From the NCBI GenBank assembly GCA_013176395.1, contig JABMLP010000030.1, forward strand, positions 372,001 to 436,000: a stretch of 64,000 bases of DNA, in the 5' to 3' direction. Origin of the DNA: Venturia oleaginea (Eukaryota; Ascomycota; Dothideomycetes; Venturiales; Venturiaceae). Both the position numbers and the translations under genes were made by a program. Below are positions 46,235 through 55,484 of the stretch, one piece after another. The first letter of the stretch is position 1. Each line of letters opens with the position of its first letter. The notes beneath the pieces are model-generated. The model did not search any database. It was not told the DNA's origin and worked only from the letters and a program-made list of their open reading frames with translations.

Positions 46235-49200
46235 TTATCCCCTCCCCCCCTCTCTTGTAGATCGATGTGAGCGTAGTCTCTGAGGGCGTAGTATAGGTCC
46301 GTCGTTTTCAAGAACGTTGCCGTAGGCACTTTCAAAAGCGTCCAGAGCTGTAGTTTGTTGGAGTTCGCTAAGGGGTTCCCACGTAGGATCAACGTAGCCT
46401 ACCCACTTAACTAAGACTTCTCGCGTTTGTTGTCGACCTCGCCGGCGCCATCTTGCGGCTAGAATAGCCTCGATACCGTATTCCTCGTCTCCTTGTTCAG
46501 TTACTATAGGAGGCGGCTGTGTATTATCTTGTATTTGTGAAGGTAGGGGATCTGTGCCAGCTCTCCTAAGTAAAGACGTATGAAATCGGTTGTGGATTCC
46601 TCTGGGTGTATCAAGCTCGTAAGACATTGAGTTGATAACTCGTGTAACTGTATACTTCCCATGAATCCAGTCTAGTTTCTTACAAGGACGTAGGGTTTTT
46701 ACGTTCTTTAGGTTGAGCCAGACTTTGTCTCCCACTTTAAAAGAGTCAGCCGGAGCACGATCTCTATTAGAGTAGTATTCTTGCTGTTGCTGAGCTGATA
46801 CCATTGACGTTTCTGCCCATTCTTGTGCGTCCTTCAATTTTGCTACAAGATCTTGTGCTTTTTCTTTTGGATTCTTAGGGGTTTCCTGGGGAGCTTCAAC
46901 AGTTCCTATATGCTCAATGTTATAACCGTGGGTTAAGAAGAAAGGCGATAGGCCCGTAGCTTGGTTTGGTCTATTATCGAGGCATATTTGAGCAATAGGC
47001 AGGAGCTCGACCCAGTCGTTCTGACTGAATGTACAGAACTTACGTAGATAGGCTTCAACTTCTTGATTTCTTCTTTCCGTAGATCCATCAGTCTCAGGGT
47101 GATACGCTGTAGAGAGTCTTCTCTCTATCTTAAGAAGGTGACAAACTTCTTTCCAGAAAGCATTAACAAATTGCGTGTCCCTATCTGAGACTAGAGATCT
47201 AGGAAGCCAGTGTAATCTTACGTAGTTCTGCATAAATAGTTTTGCAAATCCTTCAGCTCCAAACTGTTCTTTAGGCACTGAGAACAGGATAGTTCCTTTA
47301 CCCAAGCGGTCAGTAATAACGCAGAGTCTTGTGCATCTTTGGCTCTCTGGTAATTCGACTATGAAGTCTACTGAAATATCTTGCCAGATACGGCTAGGGA
47401 CAGGAAGAGGTTTAAGTAAACCTTTCTTTTTGTCTCGCCAGACTGAAGTTCTTCCGCAGACGTCACAATTGCGTATAAACTGACGTATATCTTGAGCAAA
47501 TCCCGGCCAGTAGAACTGTCTGGAGAGAATAGCAATAGTAGCTTCTCGTCCAGGATGCCCTGATAGGACTGAATCGTGTATTTCTTGAATTACTCCTGTT
47601 AAGAGAGGCTCGTAGGAGGGCAACCAGATTCGGTCTCTATAGTAGAGCTGGTTATTTTCGACTTTACAATCTCCTATAGAAGTAGGAACCTTTAGCTTAG
47701 ATGGGAACTGCCTATCTTGCTTTAGAACGCTTTGGAAAATACGTCTGTAGTCTAGATCTCCTTCGAGTGCAGTTTCCCATCTATCCCTTAGATCACCTGA
47801 GAGAAAGGGATTTTGTATAAAGGGGATAGGTTCTTTGTCTACTTCTTGAGCATTTTCTTGGGCAGCTTCTTCTCTTGCAGGAGTCTTATCCTCTAGAACG
47901 TTAATCCAAAGCTTTGGAGGTAATAACGTTCTAGTTCTTTCAACGATTCTTGGGTCTTGAATATCCTTTGGGAGATCTTGATCCCTTCGAGTTAAGGCGT
48001 CTGGAACTACAGATTCAGAGCCTGGGCGATAGCCTAGTTTGAAGTTAAACTTAGCTAGTATCTGCGCCCATCTCATTTGCCTTTCATTTAGTTCCCTTTT
48101 TACCATAAACTTCTCAAGGTTCTTGTGATCTGTGAGGATAATGAATGGCTTACTTAGGCTTAGTAGCTCGCTAGTCCAATGGACTAGAGCTTTGACTATA
48201 GCCATAAGTTCTTTGTCGTGGATATCATAATTGCATTCGGCTGGCAAGTGCTTAGTAGAGAAGAAAGCACATGGTTTCCAGTTACCTAGCTCATCTTTTT
48301 GACTAAGTACTGCTCCGGAAGCCCAGCCTGAAGCATCAGGTTCTACTCGCGTAGGCTTATCTTCATCAAGTGCAGACAGGACAGGTTCTTTGCAAAACTC
48401 TGCCTTAAGTTTTTGAAAAGATTCTTCTTGCTCCTTTCCCCATAAAAATGGAGTATTCTTCTTTGTAAGGCAAACCAGAGGCTCCCTTATTGTTGAGTTA
48501 TCTTTTACAAAGTCACGGTAGAAGTTTGTAAAGCCTAGGAAGCCACGTACTCCTCGTAGAGTAGTAGGACGTTCCCATTCTTTAATTGCTTTGATCTTCT
48601 CCGGATCCATGTGTAGGCCCGTTTCAGTATCTATAACGAAGCCTAGATACTTGACTCGTTTGGTATTAAACTCGCACTTCCGAATATCAAGGTATAACCC
48701 AGCGTTAAGGCAGCTTTGAAGTATCTTTTCAGTCTTTTCTTCATGGTCTTTAAGGTTCTTTGAAGAGTATATTACTATATCGTCTAGATAAGCTGAGCAG
48801 AACTCGTCTAGGTATCGTCGAAGGATATAGTTTATATACCGTTGAAAAGACGCAGGTGCACCGGTTAAGCCAAAGGGAGTAACTAGCCATTCAAATAGAC
48901 CATATCTAGTTCGAAAGGCAGTTTTGAACTCATCTCCCGTTGCGATTCGAATCTTGTGGAAGGCAGCATTTACATCAAGCTTACTAAGATACTTAGCACG
49001 AGCTAAGGTTAGTAAAGTCTCTTTTACTAACGGTAGCGGGTACCTATCCTTTCGAGTAATTGCGTTTAAGGCTCGGTAGTCTACGCAAAAGCGTAAGCCC
49101 CCTCCTGGTTTCTTCACAAAGAGAACTGGAGACGCAGCAACTGATTTACTCTCTCGGATAAAGCCTTTATCTAGTAGCTCTGTAAGAGTCCTTCGCAAAA

Positions 49201-50095
49201 CAAGGAGTTGTTCTCGACCCATACCATATAGAGGTCCCCAAGGAAGTGGTTTTCCTTCTTCTATAGGTATTTCGTGATCAATCCCAGGGCGATGCGGTGG
49301 TAGTCTCTCGGCCCTTTTAGGATCAAAGACAGCAGCGTACTTATGAAACCTCTTAGGTAGCAATTCCAGTATTTGCTCTGTTGTCAAAGGGACTTTCGGC
49401 TTCAAGGCAATATCAATATCTCGAAGAGTAACAGCAAATACTCTAGACGCGTCTTTGATTTTCTCAAGTGTAGAAGTGACAAGGCGGTGGAATCTTACGG
49501 GCGCTACTTGTTGTATATCAAGTTTGTCTTCAAATTTAGCATCGCGAATGCTAATCCCGTTTGCAAAGGTAAGAGTACCTTTAGATTCATTGATAACGGC
49601 TTTGGTGTCCTTGAGAAAAGGCCTGCCTAGTAGAAGATCCTCAAATTGTCCCGGGACTATATAAGCAAAAGCGTTGCATATAAGTCCCCCTAAATCTAGG
49701 TTCAACTTCGCAATTTTTGTCACTTGGGTCTGTCCTTCTTCCTTAAGAACTCCACCTATAGTACGCGGACTAATAGGGAGTACTTCAAGGTCCATCTGCG
49801 AAGCTTTCTCCTCGTTTATTGATGCGTAGCAGCTAGATCCATTATCAAGGAGAGTTTTAAGAGAGTATATATCGTTCACTATAGTATTTGTGTAGAAAAG
49901 GCGGGAGAGCATCTTGGGTCTGAACTGCTCCCATTCTTTTTCTATCCGAGAACGGTGTGAATCAGTGTCTTTGTTCGAATTCAAAATACTATTTACTCTC
50001 TCAATTGACTCCTTTGACAATTTTGCTCTATCTACTCTACGCCTCCATCCACGACTTTGGATAGAGGCTACTCTTTTTCCGAGTAGTCCTCTTCT
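46235..50095 (-). CDS. pol: Pol polyprotein (protease, RT, RNase H, integrase, chromodomain)
   Basis: An open frame in the -1 phase relative to gag, opening just upstream of the gag stop, with no ATG near its beginning, so it is presumably made by frameshifting. Counting from 50020 it has 1261 codons. The protease motif is LLDNGSS (DNG in place of the usual DSG/DTG) near residue 59. The reverse transcriptase has FVKKPGGGLRFCVDYRALN and the catalytic YLDD near residue 410. RNase H reads VEPDASGWASGAVLS. Integrase has the zinc-binding HDSVLSGHPG...CDVCG and the DDE residues in ISVDFIVELPE, LVSDRDTQF and AYHPETDGSTERRNQEV. A C-terminal chromodomain (REVLVKWVGYVDPTWEP) likely targets insertion to marked chromatin. 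The final codons are encoded by the polypurine tract and TAA abuts the LTR. Confidence 0.95.
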   Translation of the reverse strand, partial: RRGLLGKRVASIQSRGWRRRVDRAKLSKESIERVNSILNSNKDTDSHRSRIEKEWEQFRPKMLSRLFYTNTIVNDIYSLKTLLDNGSSCYASINEEKASQMDLEVLPISPRTIGGVLKEEGQTQVTKIAKLNLDLGGLICNAFAYIVPGQFEDLLLGRPFLKDTKAVINESKGTLTFANGISIRDAKFEDKLDIQQVAPVRFHRLVTSTLEKIKDASRVFAVTLRDIDIALKPKVPLTTEQILELLPKRFHKYAAVFDPKRAERLPPHRPGIDHEIPIEEGKPLPWGPLYGMGREQLLVLRRTLTELLDKGFIRESKSVAASPVLFVKKPGGGLRFCVDYRALNAITRKDRYPLPLVKETLLTLARAKYLSKLDVNAAFHKIRIATGDEFKTAFRTRYGLFEWLVTPFGLTGAPASFQRYINYILRRYLDEFCSAYLDDIVIYSSKNLKDHEEKTEKILQSCLNAGLYLDIRKCEFNTKRVKYLGFVIDTETGLHMDPEKIKAIKEWERPTTLRGVRGFLGFTNFYRDFVKDNSTIREPLVCLTKKNTPFLWGKEQEESFQKLKAEFCKEPVLSALDEDKPTRVEPDASGWASGAVLSQKDELGNWKPCAFFSTKHLPAECNYDIHDKELMAIVKALVHWTSELLSLSKPFIILTDHKNLEKFMVKRELNERQMRWAQILAKFNFKLGYRPGSESVVPDALTRRDQDLPKDIQDPRIVERTRTLLPPKLWINVLEDKTPAREEAAQENAQEVDKEPIPFIQNPFLSGDLRDRWETALEGDLDYRRIFQSVLKQDRQFPSKLKVPTSIGDCKVENNQLYYRDRIWLPSYEPLLTGVIQEIHDSVLSGHPGREATIAILSRQFYWPGFAQDIRQFIRNCDVCGRTSVWRDKKKGLLKPLPVPSRIWQDISVDFIVELPESQRCTRLCVITDRLGKGTILFSVPKEQFGAEGFAKLFMQNYVRLHWLPRSLVSDRDTQFVNAFWKEVCHLLKIERRLSTAYHPETDGSTERRNQEVEAYLRKFCTFSQNDWVELLPIAQICLDNRPNQATGLSPFFLTHGYNIEHIGTVEAPQETPKNPKEKAQDLVAKLKDAQEWAETSMVSAQQQQEYYSNRDRAPADSFKVGDKVWLNLKNVKTLRPCKKLDWIHGKYTVTRVINSMSYELDTPRGIHNRFHTSLLRRAGTDPLPSQIQDNTQPPPIVTEQGDEEYGIEAILAARWRRRGRQQTREVLVKWVGYVDPTWEPLSELQQTTALDAFESAYGNVLENDGPILRPQRLRSHRSTREGGRG
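46238..46256 (-). promoter_or_regulatory. Polypurine tract
   Basis: On the element strand a purine run around GGGGGGGAGGGGA lies immediately before TAA and the LTR. It primes plus-strand DNA synthesis and also encodes the last residues of pol. Confidence 0.8.
50068..50095 (-). promoter_or_regulatory. Gag-pol overlap, probable -1 frameshift site
   Basis: The pol frame is open from 50095 downward and gag stops at 50068. The overlap contains GGAAAAAG (element strand) three codons before the gag stop, an A-rich slip-prone stretch. The exact slip position is inferred. Confidence 0.5.
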
Positions 50096-51090
50096 TCAAC
50101 TTCTTCATTCTCCTCAGTGGTTCCTTTGGCCCTTTTTGAACCAAGTTGCGTGACTCTTTCTACCTCTGTATCCAACCAGCAGTCTTTCATTCTATGGCCG
50201 GCCTTCCCACAGCGTAAGCAGAGGTTATTTGCCTTCCTATATTCATAGGCTTTAGACGAAATTTTTAACTTGTTTACGCGTGTAGGCTCCCAGTCCATAG
50301 CGTTCAGATCTTTAAAAGACTTCTCTTTATCTCTGAATCGTAACTTATCTTCTGAGGAAGAGAGCATCTTTGCTGTAGTGATTTGCATACTTGTATTCAA
50401 AAGATCGGACACAAACTGCTGGTAGGAGGTACTCTGAGATTGGCCTATTCTCTGGTTTCGCAGCTCTTGATTTATTGCTTTGTGTAGAAATGCAATTTTA
50501 ACAGCGTCAGGCCAAGTCATTCCTCCAGCATTAGCAAGAGTGGTTTCAAAACGGGGAAGAAAAGAGAAGAAGGGTTCTTTCTCTTTTTGTTTGATTGTGG
50601 ACAGGCTTACAGTAGCTCTTTGTTGTTGTACTGGATCGCCATAGAAGTTGTCCATATACTGTAACAATTTCTGTCCCGTTTTATCTTCCTCTGGAGCTGT
50701 CTTTACGTAGGCCAGAGTAGCCTGAGCTGCGGAGCCTCGTAGAGAGGAGAAGATGTAGGCAAATTGGTTCCTACTATCCCCTATAGATTCTGCGTCTATC
50801 TCCAACTTCATCCTTGCTTGTTGAAACCACTGAGCCCATTCAGAACGCTTGCCATCAAATTCTTGGAGCTTAGGAAGTACAGCTTTCTTCCTATGTATTC
50901 TGTCTTTTTGTGAATTCTTAGTCTCTTGTCCTTCTACTACGTTCTCAGAGCGAGTAGTGTTAGGCAAGATTGTAAGAATACGCGTAATAGCATCGTTCTG
51001 AATGGCTAGTTGATGTTGTAATGCTGCCATAGCTTCTTGTAGGGCTTGGGGTTCTTGAGGAACTCTTTGTTCCTGATCTTCTCCTTCCAT
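50068..51090 (-). CDS. gag: Gag protein
   Basis: 340 residues with ATG at 51090. A helical N-terminus with Gln-rich sequence (QALQEAMAALQHQLA) is followed by a retrotransposon gag core (EWAQWFQQARMKL, PEEDKTGQKLLQYMDNFYG) and a CCHC zinc knuckle (CLRCGKAGHRMKDC), which binds element RNA. The C-terminus is very acidic. The stop codon lies inside the start of the pol frame. Confidence 0.93.
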   Translation of the reverse strand: MEGEDQEQRVPQEPQALQEAMAALQHQLAIQNDAITRILTILPNTTRSENVVEGQETKNSQKDRIHRKKAVLPKLQEFDGKRSEWAQWFQQARMKLEIDAESIGDSRNQFAYIFSSLRGSAAQATLAYVKTAPEEDKTGQKLLQYMDNFYGDPVQQQRATVSLSTIKQKEKEPFFSFLPRFETTLANAGGMTWPDAVKIAFLHKAINQELRNQRIGQSQSTSYQQFVSDLLNTSMQITTAKMLSSSEDKLRFRDKEKSFKDLNAMDWEPTRVNKLKISSKAYEYRKANNLCLRCGKAGHRMKDCWLDTEVERVTQLGSKRAKGTTEENEEVEEEDYSEKE

Positions 51091-51742
51091 ATTTTCACCT
51101 ATGAGAGATAATAGAGAGCACTACTATACACACTCCTAGGCTCTACTCTAGAGATTTGCTAGGCAGTATAGAGTCAATGCCTATTAGTATAGGAAGGTGA
51201 CTATAGAATCCCAGAAGGATTTTTTACACTATAGTCCGCTCTGCAATCCTTATTACTAAGGACAGAGCTCCCAGGGACTGTGAAGGCCAAGTGTATTAAA
51301 TCTCTCTCCCTAGCTCTTTCTTTCCTCAGCTTATTACAGCTTCAACTCCTAAGACTACGCTGTCTTAGGATGACCTGCCCTTGCTTCTTGGAGATTCTAG
51401 CACGTTCTAGAAAATCTCAGTTTGAATTCTCTTGAATTCCCTTTTTGGATTGGCCCTTTCGGTTGGCCCTTGCTTCTTGGAGATTCTAGCACCTTCTAGA
51501 AAATCTCAGCTTGAATTCTCTTGAATTCCCTTTTTGTTTGGCCCTTGAGGTTGGCCCTTGAAGTTGGCCTTTGAGGTTGGCCCTTGCTTCTTGAGTTAGG
51601 ACAAGTGTCCTCTTCTTGAAATTCCTTTCTGTTTGGCACTTGAGGTTGGCCCTCGCTTCTTGGATTAGGACAAGTGTCCTCTTCTTGAAATTCCTTTTTG
51701 GAGCTTGCTCTCTGTGAGCCTTTCTTCCTTTGTAAGACTGAG
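51091..51742 (-). other. Gypsy 5' leader with tandem repeats
   Basis: About 650 bp between the primer-binding site and gag. It holds two kinds of tandem duplication: an about 85-bp unit around CTTGCTTCTTGGAGATTCTAG (51381 and 51467) and an about 68-bp unit around GGACAAGTGTCCTCTTCTTG (51598 and 51667), the latter containing the palindrome GGACAAGTGTCC-like core. A 92-codon frame over the second repeat gives a Gln/Pro/Lys protein repeat and is probably not a gene. Confidence 0.7.
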
Positions 51743-51753
51743 GTACTTAGATA
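51743..51753 (-). promoter_or_regulatory. Primer-binding site complementary to the element's own LTR
   Basis: On the element strand TATCTAAGTAC lies one base inside the 5' LTR. It does not start with the TGG expected for a tRNA primer. It is the exact reverse complement of GTACTTAGATA in the LTR (51825-51815), the predicted 5' end of the transcript. Confidence 0.75.
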
Positions 51754-51754
51754 A

Positions 51755-52086
51755 TGTAAGAGTTCAACCCTCAAAGGTGTTTCGCAAGTGAGGGAAGACA
51801 GCTTTTATTTCAAGTATCTAAGTACAGAGAAGAAAGTGTAAGTACAGGAAGGATAGCTAGTATATATAATCCTCCTCTTACAATAGATCCTTCTAGAAAG
51901 TATCTTTAAATGGAAACGTGACAGCTTGCAAAATAGAACATGGCAGCTTGCGAAATAGAACATGACAGCTTGCAAAATAGAACATGACAGCTTGCAAAAT
52001 AGAACATGACAGCTTGCAGAATAACAAGAGAACAATTGGAAATCCAGTCATGGATAAGCTAGAGAGAAGGATTCCATCCCTTAACA
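51755..52086 (-). repeat. 5' LTR of the gypsy element
   Basis: 332 bp. In element orientation: U3 with five 22-bp repeats (52024-51919), a TATATATA box (51868-51861), then GTACTTAGATA at 51825, about 36 nt downstream and so the likely transcription start. Confidence 0.95.
51861..51868 (-). promoter_or_regulatory. TATA box in the 5' LTR
   Basis: TATATATA on the element strand, about 36 nt before the predicted RNA 5' end at 51825. Confidence 0.6.
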
Positions 52087-52335
52087 AAATATAAATATTA
52101 GATGAGAATAGATTAAACCAGTTAACAAGTTATCTAGACGGAAAATTAGTAGGCCAGGCGGACAATAAGTCGATATCTTATCGTATCTTATCTGGTTGCA
52201 TCACTGGACCAGAACCAAAGTCTACTGCGGAGCAGCTTTGACACATTGTGCTGTTTAAGATTGTTAGAACCATGGGACGGTCGGGAACCAGGCTCCTTTA
52301 CCCTGATCTTGTTGCTGAAGCGAATTTGCGTTGGC

Positions 52336-52342
52336 TATAAAA
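52336..52342 (+). promoter_or_regulatory. TATA box of the secreted Kex2-site protein gene
   Basis: TATAAAA, about 70 bp upstream of the ATG at 52412. Confidence 0.55.
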
Positions 52343-52411
52343 TGCCCTCTGCTCTGCACCATCCTTCAATACTCGAAACTCCGGATATAATCGACTGGCC
52401 TACGACTCAAA

Positions 52412-53047
52412 ATGAAACTCCACTTCACCGCTAGCCTCATGATAATAGGTGCAGCTGCGCTGGCTGCTGCAGCCCCGATAAATTCCTCAGCCACTTCAAC
52501 TACGAGCAGCAACATTCCGGCCGGCACACTCGTCAAAGATCCTCCTGTACCTCGAAACTGGTGGTGCTGCTACCAACCAAGCACCCACGGATGCGCCCAG
52601 CACGTCAAAGACAGCCAGCCGGTCGTCACAGATGAGATGAAAAAGACGAAAGTATGGATCGCACCTGTCGAATGTGAGAAAAGACCGACTCCCGCTCAGC
52701 CAGTTGAGCGTGACTTTTAGGATTGGGAGGAGGAGGAAGAGGAAGATGAGGAGGAAAAGCCAGACTATTTTTGGACACACGATTGGTCGAGGCAGAGAGA
52801 TTTGAAGAAACAATCGGGATCAGAGCACGATGACCAAGAAAAAGGTGTGAAGCGCTCCGTCGAAAGCAATGACCAGAAAGAGAATGCCAAGCGCCAGCTC
52901 GGATCGAGTATAGTGTGGTGCATGAAATTTCCAGAAGATTGCAGATATGGACGGAGATCAGTCGCAGAACAAGACGACCAGAAGCAGAAGGTCAAGAGCC
53001 AGGCCATGTTGGAAGGCTCAAAGATGTACGAACAACGAGTGTATTGA
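52412..53047 (+). CDS. Secreted cysteine-containing precursor with Kex2-type sites and an in-frame amber codon
   Basis: The ATG at 52412 opens a signal peptide (MKLHFTASLMIIGAAALAAA), a Ser/Thr-rich stretch and a segment with NWWCCYQPSTHGC. A TAG stands at 52718-52720 (102 codons). The same frame then stays open for 108 more codons to 53045-53047: an acidic run, then GVKR, NAKR and YGRR dibasic sites around a second cysteine segment (IVWCMKFPEDCRYGRR), with the word DDQ(E/K) recurring three times. W-C-x-x-x-P...C occurs in both halves. This resembles Kex2-processed repeat precursors of fungi, in which a secreted polyprotein is cut after Lys-Arg into peptides. The TAG may be a recent nonsense mutation (CAG to TAG), an allele truncating the product, or a readthrough site. 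No family name is claimed. Confidence 0.55.
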
Positions 53048-53059
53048 TGACTGCATGAG

Positions 53060-53082
53060 GCCTCAATTAAGGCAATTGAGGC
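53060..53082. terminator. Hairpin just after the precursor ORF
   Basis: GCCTCAATT at 53060-53068 pairs exactly with AATTGAGGC at 53074-53082, 13 bp after the stop codon. It could form a 3'-UTR stem-loop. A terminator role is only a suggestion, since fungal termination does not need hairpins. Confidence 0.3.
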
Positions 53083-54145
53083 TGTCTATATACATGTAAT
53101 ACAAGGATAAACGAAGCCCTAATAACGTATACACAACGCATGTAACAACGTATCTTAATGAGTAACTTAATAGTAACCGATAATCGACTTAACACACGCA
53201 CATAACTCAACAGGCCATGGCCGTACAGTATAGTGTATAGGATAGCCAGAAGATTGCGGATGGGAACGGAGATCGGTCGCGGTTAAAGACGACCAGATGG
53301 AGAACATCGAGCGCCGATAATCGATGGGTTGGGTTTGTGTTTCAGGTCGTTTCTAGAATGCCAGACCCGATCTATATACACTCCTATCATCTAGGACGTG
53401 AATACGGTTTATATTTGGGAAATACGGATAAGTAAGGGAACGATATTTAGCGGATTTGGGGGGGAAAGATGGGTGCCTTGATACTTTGATGATATTGCTG
53501 AGTACTTTCTAATATCCTAGATATATATTGGTCAGCAAATACAGGTAGAGAATGCTTTGAACCAATTTGATTTACGGATCTATATGCGGGACGCGCTAGA
53601 AACCGAGAGTACTTAGCGTATATATACCAATTCCATACAAATTGCTTAAAAGACCCTGCGCATTATCCTCTGAGAGAAAGGGTCAAAACAACTGAATGGA
53701 GAGGATTTTTGAGTTTGAGCCGTGAATTTCCAGATCCCACGCCTGAATATATAATCACGCAGCGGAAGTTATGATAACGTAAGCACTCAGACCTCGAGAA
53801 CTTAATGCATCACACAGCGAGGGATTCTAATATTCTGGCAGAATTGCTTAATGATAGCTCAATTATCGCGATGTTATGGCTATTCTTAAGTTGCTAGGGT
53901 GGCTTCTAAATCAAGTATTCTAATTACTGCGGCGTGATAGATTATTCACTAGTGGGACTCGGCCAAAATGGCCGTGCACTTTTCTCTCTATTCAGTATTT
54001 TGGCCCTTACTCTGACCATTTCATCGTATCGTGATCTGAAGGGGGCCTGCAAAGAAAAAACATGTCTATACGTGGATATTCCTTACATCTAAACGTACAG
54101 TAGCCGCTGCGCCAAACCCTACATTACCAAAACAAGTCCCAAAGT
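53083..54145. other. AT-rich intergenic region with a decayed repeat of the upstream ORF
   Basis: At about 53229-53320 the sequence repeats, with substitutions and small indels, the segment of the precursor ORF around 52909-53000 (AGTATAGTGT, CCAGAAGATTGC, GACGACCAGA). It has lost the reading frame. The rest is AT-rich without a gene. Confidence 0.55.
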
Positions 54146-55484
54146 CTATAACTCATCATGACCCCTGGCCACAGGGTCAGGTCGTCCACTGTCTTTATGC
54201 AAATCTACTCCTTGCTTGCCTCGCCATTTTTCCCACATGGCCCAAAAGTCCTTCTCCATGGGCTTGTCCATCTGGTCTGGTAACACGACCACGTACTCAA
54301 CGAGTAGATTGCCATATGCTGTGTCGCCTTCTTGATGTTCTTTGTGCCATATTGGCATGCCCTCTTTCTTGACCACTTCCACAAGGCCCGGTTGTACGAC
54401 TTCGCCACGTTTTCGTGATAACTTGACGGAGTGGCCGTCCAGATGTGTAACATTGCGCGTCCAGTCGCCCATCCATGCTTCCCGTAGCGACAAGACTTCA
54501 CGCCAGAAAAGGTCGTTGCCGCGCCTTCGGAAGAATGTGCCGTCTGTTCGCTCCATAGGGTCCTCGGCGCCCTCCCCCAATGCTGGGTCTGCTTCATTGA
54601 CCTCGATGACCAAGTCTCCTGCTTCCCAGTCCGGTGATTCGTCTGCCTCATTTTCGAATGTCACCTGCGCGTCCGCTGGCATACCCTTCTCAAGTACTAA
54701 AGTATGCTTCTCTTGCTCCCTGACCACTCTCTGCCCAGAACAAACCGGACATGGCGATTTGATAGTTTTGCCTTGGCCGTTACAAGCGCTGCACTGCACT
54801 TGCACTTGCTGGAAGATTCCCGGGGCAATGTTATGTCGTTGTATCCTCACACCGTGACCTCCACACTCTTTACACGTCTCCACAACGCCATCCTGGCTCC
54901 CTGACCCCTCACAAGCACTGCAAACGGCCTGCTTCTCGATTGTAAATTCCTTCTCCACTCCGGTGTAGAAATCTCGTAGGGGCAATTTGATAGCAGCGTT
55001 CTTATCTGGTCCCCTCCTCACACCATGTCCACCATGTCCAAAATGCCCTGAGCCGCCAAAGAAGCGCGAGAACAAGTCGAAGGGATCGTGTCCTCCTCCA
55101 CCGCCACGGCCTCCTTGATTATGCTGTTTCAATCCCTCGTGACCGTATTGATCGTAAATTCGTCGGGTTTCCGTGGAGGAGAGGGCATCGTAGGCTTCAG
55201 CTATTTGCACGAATTTGTCGTGGGCAGAATCATCGCCGGGGTTCTTATCTGGGTGATATTGTTTTGAGAGACGGCGGTAGGCCTTTTTTATGTCGCGATC
55301 TGAAGCGTCTTTTGAAAGTCCCAGGAGCTGGTTGTGGTGTCAGTTTTTTGAACCTAGCTTTCTGGTCTTTGATATATTTTGAGAACTCCGGGTAAGTAAT
55401 ATATACCTTGTAGTAGTCCTCTGCACATAAGACTAGTAATGCATATGAGAGGACGAGTAGAGCAGTCCAAGAAGGGAATAACAT
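54146..55484 (-). CDS. scj1: ER-lumenal DnaJ (Hsp40) co-chaperone, Scj1-like
   Basis: Two exons (55484-55407, 55327-54146; 79-nt intron) give 419 residues. It stimulates the ER Hsp70 Kar2/BiP during folding and ER-associated degradation. A signal peptide (MLFPSWTALLVLSYALLVLCA) leads to a J domain with an intact HPD in QYHPDKNP, a Gly/Phe-rich linker (GGSGHFGHGGHG), and a zinc-binding DnaJ central domain with four CxxCxGxG-like repeats (CSACEGSG, CKECGGHG, CSACNGQG, CPVCSGQR). The substrate-binding C-terminal domains and the terminal ER-retention signal HDEL follow. All hallmark residues are intact. The start is set by the signal peptide. Confidence 0.95.

Larger units (their letters stand above)
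45903..52086 (-). mobile_element. Complete Ty3/gypsy chromovirus retrotransposon, 6184 bp
   Basis: Two 332-bp LTRs (45903-46234 and 51755-52086) begin TGTAAGAG and end CTTAACA on the plus strand and look identical base for base. The 5-bp duplication AAATA flanks the element (45898-45902, 52087-52091). Gag and pol are open. The domain order protease, RT, RNase H, integrase and chromodomain is that of chromoviruses. The primer-binding site matches the element's own LTR rather than a tRNA. Identical LTRs and open frames indicate a recent insertion that may still be competent. Confidence 0.97.

Noticed and set aside
45953..46235. Cys-rich minus-strand ORFs in both gypsy LTRs
   Set aside because: They arise from the 22-bp tandem repeat in the LTR and carry no independent evidence of coding.
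51496..51774. 92-codon ORF in the gypsy leader
   Set aside because: It begins inside the LTR and consists of the translated tandem repeat; more likely leader RNA structure than a protein.
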